Shown in pieces: positions 6,970 to 14,174 of a DNA stretch of 19,047 bases. Origin of the DNA: Frankiales bacterium (lineage in GTDB: Bacteria > Actinomycetota > Actinomycetes > Mycobacteriales > SCTD01); contig JAOPWK010000175.1 in assembly GCA_025965735.1 (NCBI GenBank), positions 1 to 19,047 on the forward strand, written 5' to 3'. The notes beneath the pieces are model-generated. The model was not told the DNA's origin, made no database searches, and was given only the letters and a program-made list of their open reading frames with translations. Made by a program: the position numbers and the translations under genes. How positions within the stretch are numbered: position 1 is the first letter of the stretch; each line of letters begins with the position of its first letter.

Positions 6970-7491
6970 CTAGACCAGGGCTGCCTCGCGGTGCTGGGTG
7001 GTGGCGGGGAAGTACAGCGGCGCGCTCTGTCCGGTGATCCGGTAGGCGAGCCCTGCCAGGGCAGCGAAGGCGATGCCGGCGCCGACGCCGACCCACCCGA
7101 CCGTCCACCAGGCGAAGCTGCTGAACAGCGTGCCGCGCAGCAGGTTTCCGTCGAGCGACGAGCGCCGGAGCGCGGCGAGCTCCGGGTCGCCGGCCGGGTT
7201 CGACTCCGTCGCCGTCGCGCGCGACGCGGCCGAGACCTCTTCGTAGGTGCTGAAGCCGGCCGGCTCGAGCGACGCCGAGACGTGCTCCTCGATGACGCCC
7301 TGGAAGCGCAGGGCATCCAGGCCGTTGTCCACCGACTGGCCCGCCCACTCGGTGTCGGCCGCGAAGGTGATGCCCTGGGCCTCGAGGTTGCTGTTGACCA
7401 TCTGGATCGCGACGGTGCCGCCGACGATGCCGCCGAGGCCGAAGAGCGCGAGGATGGCGATGGCGAGGTAGGTGGTGAGGTTGCGCTTCAT
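6970..7491 (-). CDS. two-helix membrane protein, often mislabelled LigA
   Basis: A 173-aa protein with an N-terminal hydrophobic helix (residues about 7-30, YLAIAILALFGLGGIVGG) and a second around 125-148 (WWTVGWVGVGAGIAFAALAGLAY). Between them is an extracytoplasmic loop of about 95 residues (LEAQGITFAADTEWAGQSVDNG). This layout matches an actinobacterial family that databases often carry under the name 'aromatic ring-opening dioxygenase LigA'. No dioxygenase motif is visible, so I would not transfer that function. The ATG has AGGAG 6 nt upstream. A TAGCGT box on the minus strand at 7537-7542 may be its -10 element. Function unknown. Confidence 0.85.
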   Translation of the reverse strand: MKRNLTTYLAIAILALFGLGGIVGGTVAIQMVNSNLEAQGITFAADTEWAGQSVDNGLDALRFQGVIEEHVSASLEPAGFSTYEEVSAASRATATESNPAGDPELAALRRSSLDGNLLRGTLFSSFAWWTVGWVGVGAGIAFAALAGLAYRITGQSAPLYFPATTQHREAALV

Positions 7492-7536
7492 GGTGTGCTC
7501 CTGACGTCCCTTCGGACTCTGTGGTTGACACCTCAG

Positions 7537-7542
7537 ACGCTA
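7537..7542 (-). promoter_or_regulatory. candidate -10 element TAGCGT
   Basis: The minus strand reads TAGCGT here, 45 nt before ATG 7491. It is the same hexamer seen at several other genes in this window. It would give a short leader carrying the AGGAG site. No clear -35 is visible. Confidence 0.4.
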
Positions 7543-7705
7543 GGCAGCACGGGCACTCCCGGTCAGGGGCGAAGGTCCCGCAGAAGTCGGCACAGGTCCT
7601 GGTCCGGCGCCGGCGGGTGCGGGTCCTTCGGCCCTTCTCCTCACCGCATTCGGGCGTCACCCTCGAGGTGCGCCGCTGTCCGGCGGCCGTGCGGAGGGCG
7701 GGACC

Positions 7706-8179
7706 ATGAAGATGAAGCAGGCAGCCGAGCAGTTCCTCACCGGACGCCGCATCGCGGTGACGGGAGTCTCGCGGACGCCGAAGGGTCACGGCAGCAACAC
7801 CGTCTACCAGCGGCTGCGCCAGCGTGGCTACGACGTCATCGCCATCAACCCGCACACCGCCGTCGTCGCAGGGGACCCCTGCTACCCCGACCTGGCGGCG
7901 GTGCCGGGGCGCATCGACGGCGTCGTGATCGGCACTCGTCCTGAGCACGCCGAAGCGACCATGAGCGAGTGCGTCGCGCTGGGCATCGGCTCGGTCTGGA
8001 TGCACCGGGCCCTCGGAGCGGGCAGCGTGTCAGCGGCGGCGACCGCGCTCGGCCGCCGGCACGGGATCACGGTCATAGAGGGCGGGTGCCCGTGCATGTT
8101 CGGTGCCGCGTCGGATCCTGGTCACAAGCTCCTCCGTGCGGTGCTGACGCCGACGCACGCGGTGCCGCGCGAGGTGTGA
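7706..8179 (+). CDS. CoA-binding (Rossmann-fold) protein, YccU-like
   Basis: A 157-aa single-domain protein of the CoA_binding family. IAVTGVSRTPKGHGSNTVYQRLRQRGYDVIAINP is the nucleotide/CoA-binding Rossmann start (residues about 15-49). It is followed by DGVVIGTRPEHA, a GIGSVWMH segment and the family's GGCPCMFG...SDPGHK C-terminal motif. These stand-alone domains resemble the N-terminus of acyl-CoA synthetases but lack a catalytic ATP-grasp, so a CoA-sensing or accessory role is usual. The exact function is unknown. GGAGG lies about 9 nt before the ATG. The gene is separated by 100 bp from the GAF-ANTAR pair on the same strand, which has its own promoter candidate. Confidence 0.88.
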   Translation: MKMKQAAEQFLTGRRIAVTGVSRTPKGHGSNTVYQRLRQRGYDVIAINPHTAVVAGDPCYPDLAAVPGRIDGVVIGTRPEHAEATMSECVALGIGSVWMHRALGAGSVSAAATALGRRHGITVIEGGCPCMFGAASDPGHKLLRAVLTPTHAVPREV

Positions 8180-8220
8180 GTCCGTCGCCCAGGCGCTGCG
8201 CCCGACCGCGCGCCGGCGAG

Positions 8221-8226
8221 TAGCGT
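8221..8226 (+). promoter_or_regulatory. candidate -10 element of the GAF-ANTAR operon
   Basis: TAGCGT at 8221-8226 would place the start of transcription near 8233, giving a leader of about 47 nt that includes a ten-G run and a strong GGAGG site. There is no obvious -35. Confidence 0.45.
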
Positions 8227-8245
8227 GGGATCTCCCTCCAGCAGT

Positions 8246-8255
8246 GGGGGGGGGG
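8246..8255 (+). repeat. ten-G homopolymer tract in a 5' leader
   Basis: Ten consecutive G residues lie between the candidate -10 (8221-8226) and the ribosome-binding site GGAGG (8268-8272) of the first GAF-ANTAR gene. Tracts of this length are prone to slippage. They can also form G-rich RNA structure or act as a decoy near the Shine-Dalgarno. Confidence 0.9.
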
Positions 8256-8279
8256 CATGCTGCTACCGGAGGTACCGCC

Positions 8280-9002
8280 GTGGACGCACGCGCTGCTGCT
8301 CTGTCAGCCCTGGCCCAGTTCCAGGTCACCGAGACGACCGTAGGCCAGGCGCTGCAGCGCATCGCCGACATCACGCTCGAGGCCGTCCCTGCGGCGGCGG
8401 TCGTCGGCATGTCGATGCTCGGTGAGGACGGCCGGCCCACCACTGCCGTGTACACCGACGTGGAGTCGCCGGCGATCGACGAGGCGCAGTACCGGGACAG
8501 CAAGGGACCGTGCCTGGACGCCTGGCGGAACAACGTGGTGCTGCACGTGCCACGTGTGGCGGACCAGGCGGACACCTACCCGGGCTTCGCCGCGGCGTGC
8601 CTGCAGCACGGCGTGCAGAGCACGCTGTCGCTGCCGATGCGGGCGGGCAGCGTCGCGGTCGGCGCCCTGAACCTGTACGCCCACGTCCCCGACGGGTTCA
8701 GCGACGACGACGCCTCGGTCGGCAAGGACGTCGCTGCGGCAGGGGCTGCCGTGCTGGTGAACGTGTCCGCCTACTGGACCGCGTTCGACCTCACGTCGCA
8801 GCTGCAGGAGGCCATGGAGTCCCGGGCGGTCATCGAGCAGGCCAAGGGTGTGCTGATGGGCAGCAACCGGGACCTGACGCCCGAGGCGGCGTTCGACATG
8901 CTCCGCAAGGTCTCCCAGCGCGAGAACGTGAAGCTCCGGGACGTCGCGAGGCGGATCGTCGACCGCCGCGGGGGTACGGACGCTGTTGCAGAGGCGCCGT
9001 GA
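8280..9002 (+). CDS. GAF and ANTAR domain-containing protein (copy 1)
   Basis: A 240-aa predicted antiterminator. A GAF sensor domain covers about residues 10-165 (YRDSKGPCLDAWR, LSLPMRAGSVAVGALNLY, FSDDDASVGKDVA). A C-terminal ANTAR domain covers about 178-232: ESRAVIEQAKGVLMG, then EAAFDMLRKVSQRENVKLRDVARRIV, matching the family consensus closely. ANTAR is a three-helix bundle that binds paired hexaloop RNA hairpins to prevent transcription termination. The GAF domain presumably senses a small ligand or redox cue. GTG 8280 has GGAGG exactly 7 nt upstream, so I prefer it over an in-frame upstream ATG whose codons run from the G tract. Its TGA overlaps the GTG of the next gene. Confidence 0.93.
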   Translation: MDARAAALSALAQFQVTETTVGQALQRIADITLEAVPAAAVVGMSMLGEDGRPTTAVYTDVESPAIDEAQYRDSKGPCLDAWRNNVVLHVPRVADQADTYPGFAAACLQHGVQSTLSLPMRAGSVAVGALNLYAHVPDGFSDDDASVGKDVAAAGAAVLVNVSAYWTAFDLTSQLQEAMESRAVIEQAKGVLMGSNRDLTPEAAFDMLRKVSQRENVKLRDVARRIVDRRGGTDAVAEAP

Positions 9003-9697
9003 GTGCCGATGACGTGGTGTCCGCGCTGGAGCAGCTCTCGGCTGTCCTCCAGTCGCAGCGCACCCTGGGGGCGGCGCTCGCCGGGATCGCGGAGGCGGCC
9101 GTCATCTCCGTGCCCGGCTGCGACGCGGCCAGCGTCGCCCTTTCCGTCGAGGGACGGTCCGCGACGGCTGCGGCGACGGCGCGCGTGGCGCTCGAGCTCG
9201 ACCTGGTGCAGTACGACAGCGGCGAGGGCCCGTGCCTGACGGCCTTCCGCGGCATCGAGACGCTGCGCCTGGACGTGGTGGAGGCCGGTGACGCCTTCCC
9301 GCACTTCGCCCGCGCCGCGCAGGAGCGGGGGGTGCTCGGCGTCCTGTCGCTGCCCGCCACCTGGGGCTCGGACGTCGTCGCGACGCTGAACCTGTACAGC
9401 CGGCGCGGACCCTTCGACGAGAGCGCCGTCTCCATCGCCAGCGTCCTGGCGGCGCAGGTCGCGATCGCGGTCAGCCGGTCACCGGAGTACGCGGCAGCGC
9501 GTGCCACGGTCGAGCAGGCCCAGCGCGATGTCGACGACCGCGCGGACGTCGACGTCGCGACCGGGCTGCTCATGGCGAACCAGGGCTGCAGCGCAGAGCA
9601 GGCCGAGGGCCTGCTGCGACAGGCGGCCGACCACGAGACGCGGCCGATCCTCGAGATCGCCCATCGCATCATCGAGCAGCACAACACCTCCCGGTAG
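8999..9697 (+). CDS. GAF domain protein with divergent ANTAR domain (copy 2)
   Basis: A 232-aa paralogue of the gene just upstream. It has the same GAF landmarks (YDSGEGPCLTAFR, GVLSLPATWGSDVVATLNLYS). The C-terminal region (about residues 170-228) aligns with an ANTAR domain but has diverged: DVDVATGLLMANQGCSAEQAEGLLRQAADHETRPILEIAHRII. Where copy 1 keeps the canonical VIEQAKG, this copy has VDVATG, losing the conserved Ala-Lys and the preceding Glu-Gln. RNA binding may therefore be weakened or altered. Start GTG 8999 overlaps the previous stop (GTGA) with GAGG 4 nt upstream, so translation is coupled. Tandem duplication followed by divergence is the simplest history; one copy could modulate the other by dimerising. 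Confidence 0.88.
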   Translation: MSADDVVSALEQLSAVLQSQRTLGAALAGIAEAAVISVPGCDAASVALSVEGRSATAAATARVALELDLVQYDSGEGPCLTAFRGIETLRLDVVEAGDAFPHFARAAQERGVLGVLSLPATWGSDVVATLNLYSRRGPFDESAVSIASVLAAQVAIAVSRSPEYAAARATVEQAQRDVDDRADVDVATGLLMANQGCSAEQAEGLLRQAADHETRPILEIAHRIIEQHNTSR

Positions 9698-9718
9698 CAG
9701 GCCCCGGGGCGTACGGGG

Positions 9719-10993
9719 TCAGATCCCGCCACTCGGCGTGACATCCGCGCCCGCGACGGTCTGACGGGGCGCGCCGTGGTCGCCGTGCCAGTCGAGCACC
9801 AGAAGGGCAGCGTCGTCGGCCAGCACCCCTCCGCTGGCGTCGATGACCAGGTCCGACAGGGCGCGCGTCGCCTCGCGCGGGTGCAGCATCCGGGTCTCCC
9901 GCACGTGCGACTCCAGGTCGAGGCTCGCGGCCGCACGCTCGAGCATCCCGTCGGTCACGATGATGACCCGGTCCCCGGGCTGCAGCAGGACGGTGGTGCT
10001 CCGGTACGTGCTGCCCTCGAACAGGCCCAGCGGCAGGTCGGCGGGGAGCTCCAGCAGCTCGACCCGGCCGTCGCGCGCGAGGTAGGGCGCGGTGTGCCCG
10101 GCGTTCACGAGGTCCAGCTCTCCCGTGCGCAGGTCGAGCCGGCCGAGCAGTGCGGTCGCGAAGCCCTCGCCCACCGGTCCGCAGCCGTGCTCGAGCAGCG
10201 ACTCGTTGGTCAGCGCCGCCTGCTCCAGCAGGCTGGCGCCGTGCCGACGGGTGTTGCGCAGGCTGCCGACGCACAGCGTCGCTGTCAGCGAGCTGACAAC
10301 GCCGTGGCCTACGGCGTCGGTGACCGACAGGTGGAGGGCGTCGCGCCCCACGCTGTAGTCGAAGGTGTCGCCGCCGATGGTCTCGGCCGGCTCGAGCCAG
10401 GCGGCGAGGGTGAAGGAGCCGCCCTCGCAGGTGTAGGCCGAAGGCAGCAGGCGCCGCTGGATCTCCGCGGACAGGCTGAACGGCGTGCTGCGCTGACCCC
10501 ACTCGTAGAGGTCGGTGTGCCGGCGGCTCGCGATGACGACGTAGCCCAGGACGTGCGCCGTGCGGCGCACCTCGGCCACCACGTCCGACGACGGCTGCTC
10601 CGGGAGCAGGAGCTCGAGCAGTCCCAGCGCCTCGCCGCGCTCGGTGATCGGCGCGAGCACGGTCCACGTGCGGCCGTCCTCCGGAGCCAGGACCTGCACC
10701 TGCTGGGTGCGCAGCGCCTGCTCCGGTGGCCCGCCGTCGAACGGCAGGACCGTCGCCCGCTCCTCGTCGTCGTGTCGCGCGTCGGAGCCGTCCTCGGGCC
10801 CGTCCAGAGCGACGTGCGCCAGGCGCACCAGTGCGCGGCCGGACAGGTCCGCGATGAGCAGCGAGACAGCCGTGGCGCGCAGGGCGTGACCCAGCTCGCG
10901 GGTGACCGCCTCCACCGCCTGCACCGGGCTGGCGTCCTCGGCGGCGTCGAGGAGCCTGCGCAGCCGGGCCTCAGGTCCCGCCGGCTCCTCCAC
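9719..10993 (-). CDS. GAF-SpoIIE (PP2C) serine phosphatase, RsbU-like
   Basis: A 424-aa cytoplasmic phosphatase. Residues about 10-160 form a GAF-like sensor domain. A linker typical of RsbU-type proteins (FSLSAEIQRRLLPS, 172-185) leads into the PP2C/SpoIIE catalytic domain, about 190-400. Metal-binding motifs are present: GGDTFDY (207-213), DAVGHG (226-231), LVNAGH (295-300), TDGMLE (347-352) and DDAALLVLDW near the end. Such enzymes dephosphorylate anti-sigma-factor antagonists in partner-switching stress pathways; no antagonist or kinase is in this window. The GTG start has TAGCCT 6 nt before it, suggesting a leaderless mRNA. It converges on the GAF-ANTAR pair with only 21 bp between stops, so the two units may interfere transcriptionally. 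Confidence 0.93.
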   Translation of the reverse strand: MEEPAGPEARLRRLLDAAEDASPVQAVEAVTRELGHALRATAVSLLIADLSGRALVRLAHVALDGPEDGSDARHDDEERATVLPFDGGPPEQALRTQQVQVLAPEDGRTWTVLAPITERGEALGLLELLLPEQPSSDVVAEVRRTAHVLGYVVIASRRHTDLYEWGQRSTPFSLSAEIQRRLLPSAYTCEGGSFTLAAWLEPAETIGGDTFDYSVGRDALHLSVTDAVGHGVVSSLTATLCVGSLRNTRRHGASLLEQAALTNESLLEHGCGPVGEGFATALLGRLDLRTGELDLVNAGHTAPYLARDGRVELLELPADLPLGLFEGSTYRSTTVLLQPGDRVIIVTDGMLERAAASLDLESHVRETRMLHPREATRALSDLVIDASGGVLADDAALLVLDWHGDHGAPRQTVAGADVTPSGGI

Positions 10994-10999
10994 GCGGTG

Positions 11000-11005
11000 A
11001 GGCTA
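11000..11005 (-). promoter_or_regulatory. -10 element of a predicted leaderless mRNA (phosphatase)
   Basis: The minus strand reads TAGCCT, then 6 nt, then GTG 10993. The spacing places the start of transcription at the start codon. Confidence 0.55.
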
Positions 11006-11053
11006 CGCCGCAGGCGGAGCGGCGGCGGACCTCGTCGCGCGCGAGCGAGGCGG

Positions 11054-11182
11054 CTACTTCTTGTCCTTCGCGGTGCTCGCGCTGACCGCGCCGCTGCCTG
11101 CTGCGGGCGTCTGCCCGCTCACCTTGATGTTCTTCTCCGCCTTGGGCTTCTTGGCGGCGCGGCCGCCCTTGTCCTTGCTCAT
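11054..11182 (-). CDS. 42-aa lysine-rich hypothetical protein
   Basis: From ATG 11182, with AGGAG 7 nt upstream, the frame gives 42 residues beginning MSKDKGGRAAKKPKAEKN and ending STAKDKK. The protein is highly basic, with about a quarter of its residues Lys or Arg, has no Cys and no hydrophobic core, so it is probably disordered. A longer upstream frame exists, but only this start has a ribosome-binding site. Composition would suit nucleic-acid or ribosome association, but this is inference only; I do not recognise a named family. Confidence 0.75.
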   Translation of the reverse strand: MSKDKGGRAAKKPKAEKNIKVSGQTPAAGSGAVSASTAKDKK

Positions 11183-11288
11183 GGCGCACTCCTGACGGGC
11201 GGGGCCTCCGGCGGCGCCGGTGCTGCCCCGAGCCGCGAGTCTCCCACGCAGCGCCGCCCGCGGGGCGGCTTCTGCTGCGGCCACTCGC

Positions 11289-11294
11289 TAGCGT
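11289..11294 (+). promoter_or_regulatory. -10 element of a predicted leaderless mRNA (membrane protein)
   Basis: TAGCGT, then 6 nt, then GTG 11301. No Shine-Dalgarno is present ahead of that GTG, as expected for a leaderless message. Confidence 0.6.
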
Positions 11295-11300
11295 CCGGGC

Positions 11301-11633
11301 GTGCACGTGCGAGCCGGCCTGCAGCAGGCGCTGGTCATGCTGCTGGTCTGCGCCCTGGCGTCCGCCCTGCTGGCGTGCCTGTGGTGGCTGGTCAGCGGCG
11401 AGTTCCTGCGTCGGTACGGCCTGGTGCTGATGCTCCTCGGCACGCTGGTCGCGATCACCGGCGGCACCGAGCTGTCCCGTGCCACCACCTCGGACGCGCG
11501 CGCGGTCCTGGGCGCCGGGCCGGACCGGGAGGCGCCGGGGTCCGGCAGGCACCTCACGGCCGTCGGGGTCTTCTTGTTCGTCGCGCTGCCGCTCGTGGTC
11601 GCGGGCGGCCTGCTGGTCGACGCAGCCCGATGA
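11301..11633 (+). CDS. small membrane protein, three helices
   Basis: A 110-aa protein with three hydrophobic stretches: about residues 9-31 (ALVMLLVCALASALLACLWWLV), 36-56 (LRRYGLVLMLLGTLVAITGG) and 86-106 (AVGVFLFVALPLVVAGGLLV). A short polar loop with Arg and Asp lies between the second and third. I do not recognise the family; small proteins of this shape are common in actinomycetes. The GTG start lacks a ribosome-binding site but has TAGCGT 6 nt upstream. Its TGA overlaps the ATG of the GNAT gene (ATGA), so the two are cotranscribed and translationally coupled. A functional link is not implied by sequence. Confidence 0.82.
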   Translation: MHVRAGLQQALVMLLVCALASALLACLWWLVSGEFLRRYGLVLMLLGTLVAITGGTELSRATTSDARAVLGAGPDREAPGSGRHLTAVGVFLFVALPLVVAGGLLVDAAR

Positions 11634-12250
11634 CCTTCACCGTCGGCACGATCGGGACGCCGCGCCTGCTGGTGCGCCCGTTCCGCGAGGACGACCTGGA
11701 TGCGATCCACGCGCTGCAGAGCGATCCGGAGGTCGTCCGGTACCTGCCGTGGCTGTTGCGCACCCGCGAGGAGTCGCAGACGTGGCTCGCCGCGCGCATC
11801 GCGGCGTCCACCCTGGAGGCGGACGACGACGCCGTGGCCTACGCCGTCGAGCGCCGCGATGACGGGCGGGTGCTCGGGTCGATCACGCTGTTCCTGCGCA
11901 GCATCGAGCACGAGCAGGGCGAGATCGGCTTCGTGCTCGAGCGTTCCGCGCAGGGGCAGGGCTACGCGGCGGAGGCCACTGCTGCCGTGCTGGACCTCGC
12001 CTTCCCCGCCCTCGACCTGCACCGCGTGGTGGGCAAGGCGGACGCCCGCAACACCGCCAGCGCGACGCTGATGCAGCGGCTCGGCATGCGGCAGGAGGCG
12101 CACCTGCGCGAGTGCGAGCGCTTCAAGGGGGAGTGGGGCGACCTCGTCGTCTACGCGGTGCTGCGCGAGGAGTGGGACCGGCTGCGCGGCCGAGCTCAGC
12201 CGGCCTCGAGCGACAGCAGGAAGGACTTGCGCTCCAGCCCGCCCGCGTAG
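11630..12250 (+). CDS. GNAT family N-acetyltransferase, RimJ/RimL-like
   Basis: A 206-aa acetyltransferase. The N-terminal TPRLLVRPFREDDLDAIHALQSDPEVVRYLPW is the usual opening of the Acetyltransf_3 (RimJ/RimL) group. The acetyl-CoA site follows as GEIGFVLERSAQGQGYAAEATAAVLDLAF, and the domain closes with VVGKADARNTASATLMQRLGMRQEAHLRE. It transfers an acetyl group from acetyl-CoA to an amine, commonly a protein N-terminus or a small molecule; the substrate cannot be told. The ATG overlaps the upstream stop. The last 18 residues run past the family's usual end and overlap the convergent methyltransferase gene by 55 bp. Confidence 0.93.
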   Translation: MTFTVGTIGTPRLLVRPFREDDLDAIHALQSDPEVVRYLPWLLRTREESQTWLAARIAASTLEADDDAVAYAVERRDDGRVLGSITLFLRSIEHEQGEIGFVLERSAQGQGYAAEATAAVLDLAFPALDLHRVVGKADARNTASATLMQRLGMRQEAHLRECERFKGEWGDLVVYAVLREEWDRLRGRAQPASSDSRKDLRSSPPA

Positions 12251-12666
12251 CCGGTCAGGGCGCCGCCGGCACCGACCACGCGGTGGCACGGGACGACCAG
12301 GCAGACCGGGTTGCGGCCGTTGGCCGCACCGACGGCGCGCACCGCGGACGGGCGGCCGACCGCGACCGCCAGCTCGCCGTACGTGCAGGTGCTGCCGTAC
12401 GGGACGTCGCGCAGCGCGGCCCACACCTGCTGCTGGAAAAGGGTTCCCGCGGTCGCGAGCGGCACGTCGAAGGTGCGGAGCGTGCCGGCGAAGTACGCCT
12501 CGAGCTGCGCGCGCGCGTCCGGCAGGACGCCGTCGTCGCGGGCGCCGAACGTGCTGCGGTCCGGCAGGTGCCGCTGCTCGTGCATGTAGAGGCCGGCCAG
12601 CGCCCCGCCCTCGTCCACGAGGGTCAGCGGCCCGACCGGGCTGTCCACGACGGTGTGGCTCCTCAT
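12196..12666 (-). CDS. ogt: methylated-DNA--[protein]-cysteine S-methyltransferase
   Basis: A 156-aa suicide DNA-repair protein that takes alkyl groups from O6-alkylguanine onto its own Cys. The active-site motif PCHRV is present (in NPVCLVVPCHRVVGAGGALTGYAGGLERKSFLL). The DNA-binding helix-turn-helix FQQQVWAALRDVPYGSTCTYGELAVAVG, with its RAVGAANGRN arginine-finger region, precedes it. Length suits Ogt, which lacks the other Ada domains. The ATG overlaps the stop of the upstream Ada-AlkA gene (ATGA), so both repair proteins are made together: the sensor/glycosylase and the direct-reversal enzyme. The 3' end overlaps the convergent GNAT gene. Confidence 0.95.
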   Translation of the reverse strand: MRSHTVVDSPVGPLTLVDEGGALAGLYMHEQRHLPDRSTFGARDDGVLPDARAQLEAYFAGTLRTFDVPLATAGTLFQQQVWAALRDVPYGSTCTYGELAVAVGRPSAVRAVGAANGRNPVCLVVPCHRVVGAGGALTGYAGGLERKSFLLSLEAG

Positions 12667-14126
12667 CCGATCGCCTCCACGGGCAGGTGGTTCACAGGGT
12701 GGTCGCCGACGGCCCAGAGGTGTTGGACGGCGTAGGCGCGGTAGGGGGACCAGCGCTCGGCGCGCCGGACCAGCGTCCGACCTTCGCCCAGGCCGAGCGT
12801 GCGGGCGGCGAGGACGACGCCGAGGTCGGTCGCCAGGAACGCGTCGGGGTCGCCGAGTCCGCGCATGGTCACGACGTCGGCGGTCCACGGGCCGACGCCG
12901 GGCAGCGCCAGCAGCTGGCCGCGGGCCAGCTCCCGGTCGGCACCGGGGTCGAGGTCGACCTCCCCGTCCGCCAGCGCACGGGCGACCCGCAGCACGGTGG
13001 TCCGGCGGGAGACCGGCAGCTTCAGGACCTCGGGATCCACCTCGGCGACAGCCCCCGCGCTGGGGAACAGGTGCGTGAGACCGCCCTCTGCATCGTCGAT
13101 CTCGTCCCCGGCTGCCTGCACGAGTCGCGCGGCGTGCGTGCGGGCAGCGCTGGTGCTGACCTGCTGCCCGAGCACCGCCCGCACGGCCAGCTCGGACGCG
13201 TCGACGGTGCCCGGCACCCGTCGCCCGGGTGCCTTGGCGACCCACGGTGCGAGCACCTCGTCCCCGCTGAGCTGCGCGTCGACGGCCACCGGGTCGGCGT
13301 CGAGGTCGAGCAGTCGCCGGCACCGTGCGACGGCCGGGGCGAGGTCGCGCAGGTCGGCGAGCGACAGCCGGCAGGCGACGTGACCGGCGTGGACGCTGAG
13401 CGAGACGATGCCGCTCCCGTGCGGCAGGCGCAGGGTCCGGCGGTAGGCGCCGTCGCGCCACTCCTCCACACCCGGTACGGCGGTCGCGGCCAGGTGCCCG
13501 AGCAGGCTGTCCGGCCACAGCGGCGCCCGGAACGGCAGGCGCAGCGAGAGCGCCCCCGCGGCGGCGGTCGGCGCGGCTCTCCGGCGCAGCTCGCCCGGGG
13601 TGAGCGCGAAGACGTCCTGGACCGTGTCGTTGAACTGCCGGACGCTCCCGAAGCCGGCCGCGAAGGCGACCTCGGCCAGCGGCAGGTCGGTGGTCTCGAC
13701 GAGGGTGCGGGCGGTCTGCGCCCGCTGGGCGCGAGCCAGCGCGAGAGGACCTGCGCCCAGCTCGGCCAGCAGTGCGCGCTCGACCTGCCGGCGGCTGTAG
13801 CCCAGACGGCTGGCCAGCCCGGGCACGCCCTCCCGGTCGACGACCCCGTCGGCGATGAGGCGCACTGCGCGGGCGGCCAGGTCGGAGCGGCCGTTCCAGG
13901 CGGGGGTGCCGGGGGAGGCGTCCGGCCGGCAGCGCTTGCAGGCACGGAGGCCGGCTGCCTGCGCGGCGGCGGCCGACGGGTGGAAGCGGACGTTCTTGCG
14001 CAGCGGGGTGCGGGCCGGGCAGCTCGGCCGGCAGTAGATGCCGGTGGTCAGGACGCCGAGCACGAACCAGCCGTCGAAGCGCGGGTCCTGCCCCTGCACC
14101 GCGCGCCACAGGCGCTCCTCGTCCAC
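12663..14126 (-). CDS. Ada N-terminal/AraC/AlkA fusion, DNA-3-methyladenine glycosylase II
   Basis: A 487-aa three-part repair protein. Residues 1-75 form the Ada zinc domain with four Cys (C32, C36, C63, C66 in YCRPSC and CKRC), where the first Cys accepts methyl groups from methylphosphotriesters. Residues about 80-185 form an AraC-type helix-turn-helix (GYSRRQVERALL, AFAAGFGSVRQFNDTVQ). Residues about 195-487 form the AlkA glycosylase. That part has its helix-hairpin-helix LPGVGPWTADVV and an Asp in DAFLATDLG at the catalytic position. It excises alkylated purines and probably activates its own operon when methylated. The GTG start has AGGA at 7 nt; CAGGAT 6 nt upstream could instead mark a leaderless start. 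It follows tdk on the same strand by 84 bp and is coupled to ogt. Confidence 0.95.
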   Translation of the reverse strand: MDEERLWRAVQGQDPRFDGWFVLGVLTTGIYCRPSCPARTPLRKNVRFHPSAAAAQAAGLRACKRCRPDASPGTPAWNGRSDLAARAVRLIADGVVDREGVPGLASRLGYSRRQVERALLAELGAGPLALARAQRAQTARTLVETTDLPLAEVAFAAGFGSVRQFNDTVQDVFALTPGELRRRAAPTAAAGALSLRLPFRAPLWPDSLLGHLAATAVPGVEEWRDGAYRRTLRLPHGSGIVSLSVHAGHVACRLSLADLRDLAPAVARCRRLLDLDADPVAVDAQLSGDEVLAPWVAKAPGRRVPGTVDASELAVRAVLGQQVSTSAARTHAARLVQAAGDEIDDAEGGLTHLFPSAGAVAEVDPEVLKLPVSRRTTVLRVARALADGEVDLDPGADRELARGQLLALPGVGPWTADVVTMRGLGDPDAFLATDLGVVLAARTLGLGEGRTLVRRAERWSPYRAYAVQHLWAVGDHPVNHLPVEAIG

Positions 14127-14174
14127 GCGGTCATCCTGCGGCCTGCAGCGCTGGCTGTCTGGCGGGATCGCGAC

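Noticed and set aside
6970..7491. Naming the membrane protein a LigA dioxygenase
   Set aside because: That label is a common database carry-over; the protein has two membrane helices and no dioxygenase motif.
7525..7530. Perfect TTGACA as a -35 for the CoA-binding gene
   Set aside because: No -10-like hexamer lies at 16-18 nt downstream on the plus strand, so I do not call a promoter.
8510..8998. Upstream extension of the second GAF-ANTAR frame
   Set aside because: It lies entirely inside the first GAF-ANTAR gene in another frame; GTG 8999 with GAGG and GTGA overlap is the natural start.
9703..9712. GCCCCGGGGC palindrome between the convergent GAF-ANTAR and phosphatase genes as a terminator
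   Set aside because: A 10-bp palindrome with no loop cannot form a stable hairpin of the terminator type.
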